From Alphaproteobacteria bacterium (GTDB taxonomy: Bacteria > Pseudomonadota > Alphaproteobacteria > Caulobacterales > Hyphomonadaceae): DNA of 64,000 nucleotides. The notes below the pieces were generated by a model. It saw only the letters and a list, made by a program, of their open reading frames with translations. It was not told where the DNA came from and did no database searches. Positions 34,800-43,612 of the stretch are shown piece by piece. The translations under genes were made by a program, and so were the position numbers. The stretch spans positions 62,001 through 126,000 of the forward strand of contig WGLW01000022.1 in NCBI GenBank assembly GCA_016125405.1, written 5' to 3'. Numbering within the stretch: the stretch's first letter is position 1; each line of letters starts with the position of its first letter.

Positions 34800-37532
34800 C
34801 TAGAAGACGTTAAGCAGGCGGCGCAGGTATTCGAGTTCTTCCGGCTTCAGCGTGCGGTTGCCGGCGCGGCGACGGATCTCGTTGAGGATGTCTCGCGCCC
34901 GCTGGCGCTCCATCTCATCGGGAACCTTCACGTCATTGCCATACCCGGTCTCCCCGTCGCTCAGGCGGCCCAGCACGTCGCGTTTGTCGCGATCCTTGCG
35001 GGCGTCGGGATCCTGGTTGTCGGCGAGGCGGGCGAGTTCCGCTGAACGGTCCTGCAGGGCGGCCATCGCCTCTGACTGGGCCCGGCGAGCGGCCTCGAGA
35101 TCGCCGCGGCGCAGCGCATCCTCAGCGCGCTTCTGGGCTTCGATGGCGTTCATCAGCAGACGGCGGCTCTGCGCATTTTCCTGTCCGAAGCGGCCGTCGG
35201 CGTCGACGCCGGGCGGTCCGCCGCCGCCATTGGGGCTGTTGCGCTGGCCGTTGGGTCCCTCCTGCTGGCCGGGACCGGCTTGCTGGCCGGGCTTCTGTCC
35301 TTGCTGGCCGCCCTGGCCCTGCTGTCCGGGCTGCTGGCCCTGACCCTGTTGTTGCTGGCCTTGTTGGCCTTGTTGTCCCTGCTGACCTTGTTGCCCCTGT
35401 TGAGGCTGGCCGCCGCCGGACTGCATCTGCTGCTGGAGGCGTTCGCGCAACGAGCGCTGCTGGTCGGCGAGCTGCTGGTTGCGTTGCGGGCTGTTCTCCT
35501 GGCGTTGCGCCTGCGCCGTCTGGTCGTTGAGGTCGCGCTGGTCGTTGAGCGTGCGGTTGGTTTCCTGCAGCGCCTTGTTCAGGGCGCGGCTCAGCGGTCC
35601 CTGCTGTTGCTGTCCGCCGCTGCCGCCCTTGCTCATCTGCAGCTGCATGTTCTGCATCCGGTCGAGCATTTTCGACATGTCTGACAGGAGCTGCCGGGCT
35701 TGGTCGCGGGCGCCGGTTTCGGCGAGGTCGCGCAGCGCATCCATCATCCGCTGCATTTCGTCGTCATTGAGCGCCTTGCCGCCGCCCTGCGCCTGTTGCT
35801 GGTCGCCCTGCGTGACGCGGCCATTGCGTATGGCGTCCGCCATCTGCGCGGCGAGGTAGTTCTCGACGGCCTGCTGGTACATGTCCATCAGGCGCTTGAT
35901 GTCTTCCTCGCTGGCGCCATTGCGCAGCGCTTCTTCAAGCGCCCGCCGGGCCGCATCCAGCGCGGCCTTGGCGTCAGAGAGGCTGCCGTATTCTGCGCGC
36001 AGCGCGACATCCCACAGGATGCCTTCGGCTTCTTCCGCCTCTTCGGAATTGCGCGCCGCCTCAAGGATGCCTCGCGCGTGGCGCAGGCCCATGAACAAGA
36101 CGGGGTCCTCGAAATAGCTTTCCGGCTTGTAGGTGAGGGCGTCGATCATCAGCGCCGCCATCTTCACGCCCTCGGGCGCATAGCGCATGCGCGAGGCTTC
36201 CGGCGCCGCAAAGGCGTTGAGGCCATAGCCCTGAACCTTCGAATAGGCGTCGTCCTTGTCCGGCGGAGAGTATGGCCGCCACTCGCGAAGCAGAGTGGCG
36301 CGGATTTCCTGCGCCGACCGGGCGATGGGCTGCAGGAAGATTTTCTCGGGAAACTTGTAGGCGACTTCCGGGCTCTCGCCGATGTTGCCCGCGGCGTCGG
36401 TCGCGCGCAGCTTCACCATCACGTCCAGTCCGGCCCAGCGATGGCGCACCAGATCCTGGCTGAACGAGCCCGTCTCATCCTTGGGATTCAGCGACACGGT
36501 CTGAACCGGGATCGCCTGTTCGACCTTTTCCGCGCCTTCGGGCGGATTGGCCATGCGCGCAACCAGTTCGAGCTTGGTGACGCCGTAGTCGTCGCCAACC
36601 TTCCACTGGAACTCCGTGTGGTCGGCCTGTCCCAGCTTCGGCGGCGAAACGAACGAGACGGTCGGCGCCTTGTCGGGCTTGACCGTGAACGGGAAGTAGG
36701 CGCGCTCGCCCCAGAAGCGGACCGAGACGCGCATCGCGCGGTCGACCTTGATCTTGGTTTCGTAGGCGCCGTCGATGCCCGCACCCGGATGAAGTATGGC
36801 GTTGCGGCCTTGAAGCGGAATAACGCGGATGTTCGGACGTCCGGGCGAAATGACCCGCAGCGTGATCTCGGAGCCCTGCGCAACCTTTGCGGATTCTCCC
36901 GGCGTCATGACGAACGGTGCATCGCCTGTGTAGGCTGGCGGCGTCAGCCACGCCTCGACCTTGAGGCGGTTGGCGCCGAAGAGCGCGCCGATGTCGGGCG
37001 TCAGTCCGCGACCCAGCCGTTCCGGCGCGTGCGTGCCGGCAAGCGCAGCGACCGCGATAACGGCCACGGGCACGATCAGGCGCAGCCAGAACGGATCGGC
37101 GCGCCGCCAGCGGTCGCCAATGCTTGTCCTGCGCGCGCCGGCGACCAGCGCGGCCATGCGGTCGCGGTGCGCTGCCCAGAGTTTCCATGCGCTGTCGTCC
37201 GCCCGGGCCGGACGATCGGTCCAGACGCTGAGGGGGCGCCCCTCGATCGAGTCGTCGATCAGGTCGCGCGCGTCCTGGTCCTGCGGCGCGCGCCAGAGCT
37301 TGAAGACGAGCCATACGCCAATGACGACGCCGATGTAGAAGAGCAGGCCGGTGAGCGCCTGGTCCACCGGAGCGAGCCGTTCGCTCAGGCCGCTCATCCA
37401 GAAAATGGCGAAGGCCGCGAGCCAGAGGGCGAGGGGCCCGATGGCGCTGAGGATGGCCGGATAGGTCAGCGACCGCCGCGTCGTCGCGATGCGAGCGTCG
37501 AGCTGTTCCCTCAGACCGAAACCGTCAGCCAC
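34800..37532 (-). CDS. TIGR02302/DUF4175 family membrane protein
   Basis: A 910-residue protein typical of alphaproteobacteria. Two N-terminal membrane segments (about 25-50, 60-80) and a third near 150-170 are followed by a large periplasmic region. It includes WLTPPAYTGDAPFVM and MRYAPEGVKMAALMIDALTYKPESYFEDP, then helical segments, a Gln/Gly-rich tract and a conserved C-terminus (ELEYLRRLLNVF). The function is unknown; peptidoglycan or envelope roles have been guessed. It overlaps the lysA 3' end by 8 bp, so it belongs to the argH-lptM-lysA unit. Confidence 0.88.
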   Translation of the reverse strand: MADGFGLREQLDARIATTRRSLTYPAILSAIGPLALWLAAFAIFWMSGLSERLAPVDQALTGLLFYIGVVIGVWLVFKLWRAPQDQDARDLIDDSIEGRPLSVWTDRPARADDSAWKLWAAHRDRMAALVAGARRTSIGDRWRRADPFWLRLIVPVAVIAVAALAGTHAPERLGRGLTPDIGALFGANRLKVEAWLTPPAYTGDAPFVMTPGESAKVAQGSEITLRVISPGRPNIRVIPLQGRNAILHPGAGIDGAYETKIKVDRAMRVSVRFWGERAYFPFTVKPDKAPTVSFVSPPKLGQADHTEFQWKVGDDYGVTKLELVARMANPPEGAEKVEQAIPVQTVSLNPKDETGSFSQDLVRHRWAGLDVMVKLRATDAAGNIGESPEVAYKFPEKIFLQPIARSAQEIRATLLREWRPYSPPDKDDAYSKVQGYGLNAFAAPEASRMRYAPEGVKMAALMIDALTYKPESYFEDPVLFMGLRHARGILEAARNSEEAEEAEGILWDVALRAEYGSLSDAKAALDAARRALEEALRNGASEEDIKRLMDMYQQAVENYLAAQMADAIRNGRVTQGDQQQAQGGGKALNDDEMQRMMDALRDLAETGARDQARQLLSDMSKMLDRMQNMQLQMSKGGSGGQQQQGPLSRALNKALQETNRTLNDQRDLNDQTAQAQRQENSPQRNQQLADQQRSLRERLQQQMQSGGGQPQQGQQGQQGQQGQQGQQQQGQGQQPGQQGQGGQQGQKPGQQAGPGQQEGPNGQRNSPNGGGGPPGVDADGRFGQENAQSRRLLMNAIEAQKRAEDALRRGDLEAARRAQSEAMAALQDRSAELARLADNQDPDARKDRDKRDVLGRLSDGETGYGNDVKVPDEMERQRARDILNEIRRRAGNRTLKPEELEYLRRLLNVF
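35261..35415 (-). repeat. Gln/Gly-rich low-complexity tract with 9-bp tandem repeats
   Basis: Inside the DUF4175 gene, CCTTGTTGN-type 9-bp units are repeated five times in tandem (35359-35403), encoding GQQ repeats on the minus strand. More degenerate GQ/QGQ/PGQQ sequence extends to 35261. The repeats are in frame, so unit gain or loss would not disrupt the protein. Confidence 0.75.
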
Positions 37533-38796
37533 CAGAGATCCAATCCGGCGCCCCTTCCAGGGCGATCATGTCCTCGAACGACGGCCTGCGCCGTACGACA
37601 GCCCAAGCATCGCCCCGAACCAGCGCTTCGGCAACTAGAGGTCTCGTATTATACTGAGACGAGAGTGTGGCGCCGTAGGCTCCGGCAGTCATGAACGCCA
37701 CCAGATCGCCCGCTTTCATGGGCGGCATGGGCCGGTCCTTGGCGAACCGGTCCGTACTTTCACAGACCGGCCCGACCAGATCGACCGGCGCCAGAGGGGC
37801 GTCCGGGGCGGGCTCGCGCACCGGCAACACCTCGTGATGGGCGCTGTAGAGCGCCGGGCGGATCAGGTCGTTCATGCCGGAATCCAGGATGACAAATGTT
37901 CGCCCGTCGCGTTCCTTCACATACTCGACCCGGCTCATCATCACCCCGGCATTGCCGGCGATTAACCGTCCCGGTTCAAGAATAAGCTCGACACCGAGGT
38001 CGCCAAGCACCTCGCGCGCCTGGGCTGCATAAACCGCCGGGCTGTCCGGGTCGTCGCCGGGTTTGTAGGGCACGCCGAGGCCGCCGCCGAAATCCAGGCG
38101 CGAGATGGCGAAGCCCCGGGCGCGCAGGCCCCGGACGAGATTGGCCACCTTGGTCCAGGCCTCCTTGAACGGGGCCACGCGGAAGATCTGGCTGCCGATA
38201 TGGACCGCGATCCCGACGGGCTCGATCCCCGGCAGACTACGCGCCGCGTCGTAGGCCGCATCGGCCTCGTGCCAGGCGATGCCGAACTTGTGTTCAGCCG
38301 ACCCGGTGGAAATGTGAGCGTGGCCGCCTGCGTCGACGTGCGGGTTCACCCGGAAGGCGATCGGCGCGCGCTTTCCCATCTTCACCGCGATGCTGGAAAT
38401 GCGCTCCAGTTCCGGCAGGCTTTCGACGTTGAACTGGTGGATGCCGTGGGTAAGGCCAAGAGCGATCTCGTCCGCGCTCTTGCCTACGCCGGAAAAGACG
38501 ATGCGGCTTGCGGGCACGCCCGCCTTCATCGCCCGCAGCATTTCGCCGCCGGAAACCACGTCCGCGCCCGCGCCAAGCGAGGCAAGCGTGGCGATCACGC
38601 CAAGATTGCTGTTGGCCTTCACGGCGTAGGCGATGAGATGTCTCACGTCGGCGAAGGCGTCGGCCAGCACCTTGTAGTGACGGCGCAGGGTCGCGTCCGA
38701 ATAGACATAGGTCGGCGTTCCAAGCTCGGCCGCGATGGCTTCGAGCGACACGCCCTCGCAGTGGAGGACGCCGGAGCGGTAGGCGAAATGATGCAT
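37525..38796 (-). CDS. lysA: Diaminopimelate decarboxylase
   Basis: A PLP enzyme converting meso-diaminopimelate to lysine. The start at 38796 (MHHFAYRSGVLHCEGVSLEAIA) gives 423 residues; the track ORF runs upstream into lptM in another frame. The PLP lysine is in AYAVKANSN, with VSGGEMLRAMKAGV, HIGSQI, FGGGLGVPY, EPGRLIAGNAG and the substrate-binding GPVCESTDRFAKDR and MTAGAYGATLSSQYN. It follows argH and lptM in the same orientation. Confidence 0.97.
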   Translation of the reverse strand: MHHFAYRSGVLHCEGVSLEAIAAELGTPTYVYSDATLRRHYKVLADAFADVRHLIAYAVKANSNLGVIATLASLGAGADVVSGGEMLRAMKAGVPASRIVFSGVGKSADEIALGLTHGIHQFNVESLPELERISSIAVKMGKRAPIAFRVNPHVDAGGHAHISTGSAEHKFGIAWHEADAAYDAARSLPGIEPVGIAVHIGSQIFRVAPFKEAWTKVANLVRGLRARGFAISRLDFGGGLGVPYKPGDDPDSPAVYAAQAREVLGDLGVELILEPGRLIAGNAGVMMSRVEYVKERDGRTFVILDSGMNDLIRPALYSAHHEVLPVREPAPDAPLAPVDLVGPVCESTDRFAKDRPMPPMKAGDLVAFMTAGAYGATLSSQYNTRPLVAEALVRGDAWAVVRRRPSFEDMIALEGAPDWISGG

Positions 38797-38819
38797 CGTG
38801 GGTGGGCCTGCTGGACAGC

Positions 38820-39080
38820 CTAGGGCGGTGTGGTGGTCGAAGTCGATGGATCGGGCGTTTCGGCGCTGGCGGCGCGCCGTGCGCGTTCTGCCTCCTCGTC
38901 GGCGCGCTTCTTCGCCTTTTCCGCCGCGGCCTTGTCTCGTTCCGCCTTCAGCGTGCGCGGGTCGTTCGGCCCCTCGTTCGGCGGATCGCCCCAGAGCGGC
39001 GGCGGCCGTTCCAAACGGCCCTGAAGTCCGCATGCCGACAGCGCCAGGGCGCAGGCGGCGAGAAGAAGCGTGCGTCTCAC
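38820..39080 (-). CDS. lptM: LptM-like small lipoprotein
   Basis: An 86-residue lipoprotein: signal [17 protein letters not shown] with cysteine 17, then [16 protein letters not shown], the conserved core of the YifL/LptM family, and a charged tail rich in Lys/Ala/Glu. In Escherichia coli LptM assists assembly of the LPS translocon LptDE. The argH-lptM-lysA order is conserved. The GTG start overlaps the argH stop by 4 bp. The family match rests on the short core and on position. Confidence 0.8.
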   Translation of the reverse strand: MRRTLLLAACALALSACGLQGRLERPPPLWGDPPNEGPNDPRTLKAERDKAAAEKAKKRADEEAERARRAASAETPDPSTSTTTPP

Positions 39081-40471
39081 GTCAGTTTCTCCTTCCAGGC
39101 GGCAACCTGTTCGCGGACGCGTTGCGGCGCGGTTCCCCCATAGCTTTGGCGGCTGGCAACCGAGGCTTCAACTGTCAGGACTGCAAAGACATCCTGGGTG
39201 ATGCGCGGTTCGATCGCCTGCAGCGCGGAGAGGGGAAGGCCGGGCAGGTCCTGGCCAGCTTGTTCGGCCGCTTTCACGGCCATGCCCGTCACATGGTGCG
39301 CATCGCGGAATGGCATGTTCAGCTCGCGCACCAGCCAGTCGGCCAGGTCGGTGGCAGTCGAAAAGCCCGATGCGGCGGCGGCGCGCATGCGCACCGGATC
39401 CGGCGCCATCGCCGTCACCATGCCGGTCATCGCCTGCAACGACAGGTCAAGCGCGTCGAACGCCTCGAACGTCGTCGCCTTGTCCTCCTGCATGTCCTTC
39501 GAATAGGCGAGCGGCAGCGCCTTCATCACGGTCAGGAGGCCAACCAGCGATCCCGTCGCGCGGCCGGTCTTGGCGCGCACGAGTTCGGCTGCATCCGGAT
39601 TGCGCTTCTGAGGCATGATCGACGAGCCGGTCGACCAGGCGTCCGATTGCTTCACGAAGCCGAATTGTGCGGACGACCAGATCACCATTTCCTCGGCCAG
39701 CCGCGAGAGGTGGCCGGCGCAGATCGCCACCGCAGAGAGGCTTTCGAGCGCGAAATCCCGATCGGAAACCGCATCGAGCGAATTCGCCATCGGACGGGCG
39801 AAGCCGAGGGCCTTTGCCGTCATGTCCCGGTCGATCGGAAAGCCGGTGCCCGCAAGCGCCGCGGCGCCGAGCGGGCTTTCGTCCATCCGCGCGATAGCGT
39901 CCCGGAACCGGCCGCGATCGCGGTCCAGCATTTCCACATAGGCCAGGAGGTGATGGCCGAAGGTTACGGGTTGGGCGGTCTGAAGGTGCGTGAAGCCGGG
40001 CATCACCGTTTCTGCGTGCGCTTCCGCCTGGCCGAGGAAGGCCCGCATCAGCGCCTCGATCTGGCCGATCCGGGCCGCACACGCGGATTTGACCCACAAC
40101 CTGAAATCGGTCGCCACCTGGTCGTTGCGCGAGCGCGCGGTGTGCAGCCGCCCGGCCGGGTCGCCGATTATTTCCTTCAGCCGCGCCTCGACATTCATGT
40201 GAATGTCTTCCAGTGCCTTGGAAAATTGCAGTTTTCCTGCGCGAATTTCGTCGAGAACCTGGGTCAGGCCGTCATCGATGGCTTTTGCGTCGGCCTTGGA
40301 GACAATTCCCGTTTTCGCGAGCATCGCGGCATGGGCCTTCGAGCCGGCGATGTCTTCCTCGGCCAGACGCTTGTCCACGTCGATCGAGGCGTTTATCGCC
40401 TGCATGACCTGATCGGGCTTGGCTGAGAACCGGCCGCCCCACATTTGTTGACCCTCGGGCCTTTTGGTCAT
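39077..40471 (-). CDS. argH: Argininosuccinate lyase
   Basis: Cleaves argininosuccinate to arginine and fumarate. The ATG at 40471 ([19 protein letters not shown]) gives 464 residues; the 797-residue track ORF extends far into noncoding sequence. Motifs: [53 protein letters not shown], and the superfamily signature [17 protein letters not shown]. First gene of argH-lptM-lysA, divergent from the TlpA gene with 36 bp between the starts. Confidence 0.97.
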   Translation of the reverse strand: MTKRPEGQQMWGGRFSAKPDQVMQAINASIDVDKRLAEEDIAGSKAHAAMLAKTGIVSKADAKAIDDGLTQVLDEIRAGKLQFSKALEDIHMNVEARLKEIIGDPAGRLHTARSRNDQVATDFRLWVKSACAARIGQIEALMRAFLGQAEAHAETVMPGFTHLQTAQPVTFGHHLLAYVEMLDRDRGRFRDAIARMDESPLGAAALAGTGFPIDRDMTAKALGFARPMANSLDAVSDRDFALESLSAVAICAGHLSRLAEEMVIWSSAQFGFVKQSDAWSTGSSIMPQKRNPDAAELVRAKTGRATGSLVGLLTVMKALPLAYSKDMQEDKATTFEAFDALDLSLQAMTGMVTAMAPDPVRMRAAAASGFSTATDLADWLVRELNMPFRDAHHVTGMAVKAAEQAGQDLPGLPLSALQAIEPRITQDVFAVLTVEASVASRQSYGGTAPQRVREQVAAWKEKLT

Positions 40472-40507
40472 CGTGTTCCGAGCGCCTCGACAGCATGGAT
40501 CCAAATC

Positions 40508-41137
40508 ATGACGCGACTGCCGAAAACCCCTTTCGTTTCCGCCATAAGCGCCGCTGCGCTTCTCGCACTCTTCGCGGCAGGATGCCAGCGCGACGGCGGG
40601 GCGACGGCTGAAGCCGGCAAAGCGGCGCCGGGCGAAGCGGCTCCTGCCAGCCTCACGAGCTTCAAGACGGGCGATCTCTCCCAGTTGGATTTCGTGAAGA
40701 GCGTGCCGGTGCCGCCATCGTCCTTCATTGACGCGGACGGCAAGGAACACACGCTGGCGGAATACAAGGGCAAGGTGCTGGTGGTGAACATCTGGGGCGA
40801 ATGGTGCGCCCCGTGCGTCGAGGAAATGCCGACGCTGGCGAAACTGCAGAAGGCGTTTCCAAATGGCGACGTCGCTGTCGTCCCCGTGGCGTTCGGTTAT
40901 CCGGAAGACAAGGACAAGGCGATCGCCAAGCTGAAGACGCTCGCCGGCGACACGCTGCCTTTCTATTACGACAGCAGCTACAACGTTTCGTACGACCTCA
41001 AGACCGGGATTTTTCCGAGCACGGTGATCTTCAACAAGGACGGCAAGGAAGTCGCCCGGCTTGAAAAGAACGCCGACTGGTCGAGCGATCGCGCGATCGG
41101 ACTGATCAAGTCGATCCTCGCGGGCAAGACCAGCTGA
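40508..41137 (+). CDS. TlpA-family thioredoxin lipoprotein
   Basis: A 209-residue predicted lipoprotein: the signal ends LLALFAAGC with cysteine 26. A thioredoxin-like domain begins [40 protein letters not shown], with the redox motif [23 protein letters not shown] contains the cis-proline region. TlpA-like proteins reduce or shuffle disulfides in the periplasm, for example during cytochrome maturation. It is divergent from argH and lies upstream of an exported two-cysteine protein on the same strand. Confidence 0.92.
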   Translation: MTRLPKTPFVSAISAAALLALFAAGCQRDGGATAEAGKAAPGEAAPASLTSFKTGDLSQLDFVKSVPVPPSSFIDADGKEHTLAEYKGKVLVVNIWGEWCAPCVEEMPTLAKLQKAFPNGDVAVVPVAFGYPEDKDKAIAKLKTLAGDTLPFYYDSSYNVSYDLKTGIFPSTVIFNKDGKEVARLEKNADWSSDRAIGLIKSILAGKTS

Positions 41138-41315
41138 GACTGCGACAAACGGTCTGCACACGAAGCAGGCTGGTCCGGTCACTTCAGCGCGAGATGGCGC
41201 GGGCGGAGGCGGCGGCTTGCTTGTGCGGCGCCGGCCAATTCGGCATCTATCAGCGACAAGGCGCGACAGCGATGTTCTGGCGCGCTCCAGGCGGGGACGC
41301 CGACAGGAGAGAGCA

Positions 41316-42434
41316 ATGACAAAACGAATGGGACTGGTTTCAGCTGCGGCGCTTGTGGCCGCCCTGATCGCCGCCCCGGCCATCGGACAGCGGCCTGCGC
41401 CCGCGCCATCGGGCCCGCCATCGGCCGAGGCCGTCAAGGACGCCGCCGCCGCCCTCGCGGCTCCGCGCACGGCGCCAGGCTATGTCGCGCCGCGCCTCAA
41501 GATCGGACAGCCGGACCTGCAGGGCGTCTGGACGAATGCGTCCAACACCAACCTGATGCGGCCGGCCAATTTCGACTCGCTGATCATGTCCGATGACGAG
41601 GCCGCCAAGGCGCGCGCCGACAACTCGTGGAACATTCGCCTCAAGACCGACGACAACCAGAAGCTATCCGATGGCCTCCTGACCGGCGACGACCTCAAGA
41701 AGGGTCGCGGCTACAACGCCTTCTGGATTGATCCCGGCAATAACTACGCCAACGTCAAAGGCACCTGGCGCACGTCTTGGATTGTCGAACCGGCGAACGG
41801 ACAGATCCCCTACAAGCCGGAAGCGCGCAAGGAAATCCGGGTGCGGCGCGGCAACGGCTATGACAATCCGGAAGAGCGCGGCGTCGGCGAGCGCTGCCTG
41901 CTGGGCTTTTTCTCGCCGGGCGGGCCGCCGCTCAACAATGGCGAGTACAACAACGACTATCAGATCACCCAGTCGCCCAACGCGGTGGTGATCGAAGCCG
42001 AAATGGCGCACGACGCGCGCATCATTCCGCTGTTCAAGACAGCGGCGGAGGCGAGGGCGCACCACAAGCCCCCGGCGATCAAACCCTACATGGGCGACTC
42101 GGTTGGCTGGTGGGATGGCGACTCTCTCATGGTCGAAACCATCGACATGAACCCCGAGGGTATGGGGTATGTGAAGCTGTCGCCGACGGGCAAGATCACC
42201 GAGCGCTTCACGCGCTATTCGGCCAAGCAGATCCTCTATGAATTCACCGTCGACGACCCGGCGACTTACACGCAGGTCTGGAAGGGCGAGATGTCGCTGA
42301 ACCCGAGTCCGGGCATCTACGAGTATGCCTGCCACGAGGGCAATTACGGCATGGTCGGCATTCTCAAGGGTGGCCGCGAGGCTGATCGCAAGGGCGTCGA
42401 CAACTCCCGCCCCGGCGACCGCGACGGCGGCTGA
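41316..42434 (+). CDS. Exported two-cysteine protein, family copy 2
   Basis: A 372-residue protein from the ATG at 41316 (AGGAGAGAG upstream), with signal peptide [25 protein letters not shown]. Family motifs: [96 protein letters not shown] and [13 protein letters not shown]. Only two cysteines occur. It is closest to copy 3, 1.2 kb downstream, which suggests local duplication. A strong terminator follows. Function unknown. Confidence 0.85.
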   Translation: MTKRMGLVSAAALVAALIAAPAIGQRPAPAPSGPPSAEAVKDAAAALAAPRTAPGYVAPRLKIGQPDLQGVWTNASNTNLMRPANFDSLIMSDDEAAKARADNSWNIRLKTDDNQKLSDGLLTGDDLKKGRGYNAFWIDPGNNYANVKGTWRTSWIVEPANGQIPYKPEARKEIRVRRGNGYDNPEERGVGERCLLGFFSPGGPPLNNGEYNNDYQITQSPNAVVIEAEMAHDARIIPLFKTAAEARAHHKPPAIKPYMGDSVGWWDGDSLMVETIDMNPEGMGYVKLSPTGKITERFTRYSAKQILYEFTVDDPATYTQVWKGEMSLNPSPGIYEYACHEGNYGMVGILKGGREADRKGVDNSRPGDRDGG

Positions 42435-42471
42435 GCGGTTTAAAGCCTGGGGCATTTTCTGCGTTCGCAGA

Positions 42472-42509
42472 TCCGGCCGGTCCAGGTTCTGGGCCGGCCG
42501 GACGCTTTT
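42472..42509 (+). terminator. Strong intrinsic terminator
   Basis: TCCGGCCGG-T-CCAG / CTGG-G-CCGGCCGGA forms a 14-bp stem (one G-U pair) with the 3-nt loop GTT at 42472-42502. TTTT follows at 42506-42509. It starts 38 bp after the stop codon of exported-protein copy 2. Confidence 0.75.
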
Positions 42510-42606
42510 GGAAGACGCCCTGGCCGGGACGACCTAAGAATCCTGCGGGCTTCAGGCGGCGAAGCGCCGCTATCGACAGTTCACATTTCAGGGTAAGGTG
42601 ATCCCC

Positions 42607-42621
42607 TTATACAGGTATAAT
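42607..42621 (+). promoter_or_regulatory. -10 element embedded in a dyad upstream of the XRE gene
   Basis: TTATAC-AG-GTATAA is an inverted repeat with 6-bp arms. Its right arm plus the next base forms a perfect TATAAT (42616-42621), 18 bp before the XRE-regulator ATG. A regulator bound here would block the promoter, so autorepression is a fair inference. No good -35 was found at 16-18 bp. Confidence 0.5.
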
Positions 42622-42638
42622 TCCTGACAGGATCTGCG

Positions 42639-43481
42639 ATGCCCGCCACGGACGACAACCTGCTCGGCGTCTATCTCAGGGACAGGCGCACCCGGCTCGA
42701 TCCCGCGGCGTTCGGCCTGCCGCTGGCCCGCCGCCGAACGCCCGGCCTGCGTCGCGAGGAAGTGGCCCAGCGCGCCAATGTGAGCGCCACCTGGTACACC
42801 TGGCTTGAACAGGGCCGAGGCGGGGCGCCCTCCGCTGACGTGCTGGACCGGATTTCCCAGGCGCTGATGCTCGCGGAAGTCGAACGCGAACACCTCTATC
42901 TGCTTGCGCTCGGCCGTCCGCCCGAGGTGCGCTATCAGGCCAGTGAAACGGTCTCGGCGCAGCTCCAGCGCGTGCTCGACGCTTTCCCGTTGAGCCCCGC
43001 CTACGTCAAAACTTCCACCTGGGATGTGCTGGCCTGGAACAGCGCCGCCGCCGCCGTGCTGACGGACTACAGCACAATTCCGGCGGAACAGCGCAACATC
43101 CTCCGGGTCATCTTCTGCGAACCCCGCTTCCGCAGTGTGCAGACACATTGGGACCAGGTCGCCCGTTTCGCCGTGGCGGCGTTCCGGGCCGACGTCGCGC
43201 GGGCCGGGGCCGGCAAGACGGTGAAGGCGCTGGTCGATGAGCTGTCGCGGCTCAGTCCGGAATTCGAGGCCATCTGGCGCGCCAACGAGGTTCGCAGCAC
43301 CTATGGCGAGGTCGCCAAGACGCTGCGCCACCCGCTGGCGGGGCCGATCACGCTTGAATACTCGGCGTTTGCGGTCGAGGGGCGACCCGATCTGGACATG
43401 GTGGTCTACAATCCGGCGACGCCTGAGGATTTCGGTCGGGTGCGGTCGCTCCTGGCCGCCCTGGAAAAGGCTTCGATCTGA
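42639..43481 (+). CDS. XRE-family regulator with MmyB-like ligand domain
   Basis: A 280-residue regulator. Residues about 28-85 form the helix-turn-helix: RRTPGLRREEVAQRANVSATWYTWLEQGRG...PSADVLDRISQAL. The C-terminal domain is MmyB-like, with YVKTSTWDVLAWNSAAAAVL, RNILRVIFCEP and a closing LDMVVYNPATPEDFGRVRSLLAAL. Such regulators often control adjacent metabolic genes and sense small hydrophobic ligands. It sits between two copies of the exported two-cysteine family, which are therefore candidate targets. Confidence 0.92.
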   Translation: MPATDDNLLGVYLRDRRTRLDPAAFGLPLARRRTPGLRREEVAQRANVSATWYTWLEQGRGGAPSADVLDRISQALMLAEVEREHLYLLALGRPPEVRYQASETVSAQLQRVLDAFPLSPAYVKTSTWDVLAWNSAAAAVLTDYSTIPAEQRNILRVIFCEPRFRSVQTHWDQVARFAVAAFRADVARAGAGKTVKALVDELSRLSPEFEAIWRANEVRSTYGEVAKTLRHPLAGPITLEYSAFAVEGRPDLDMVVYNPATPEDFGRVRSLLAALEKASI

Positions 43482-43612
43482 CAAGTGCTTGATCTGCAGC
43501 TGCGCGGCGCTCTGATCGCTTGTGTCAGGGCCCCGGTTTCGGTCACTATGGGTGGAAATGCGTCTGGCTGGCGTTTCGAGAAGATTGGCCGCGCAACAGG
43601 GAGAGACGATCT

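Noticed and set aside
35700-37694. 664-codon plus-strand ORF
   Set aside because: It lies antisense to the DUF4175 gene, whose protein has clear family features. The plus frame is Arg/Gly/Ala/His-rich with no domain, a typical GC-rich shadow.
38798-40426. 542-codon plus-strand ORF
   Set aside because: Shadow of lptM and argH; composition is Arg/Gly/His-rich without motifs.
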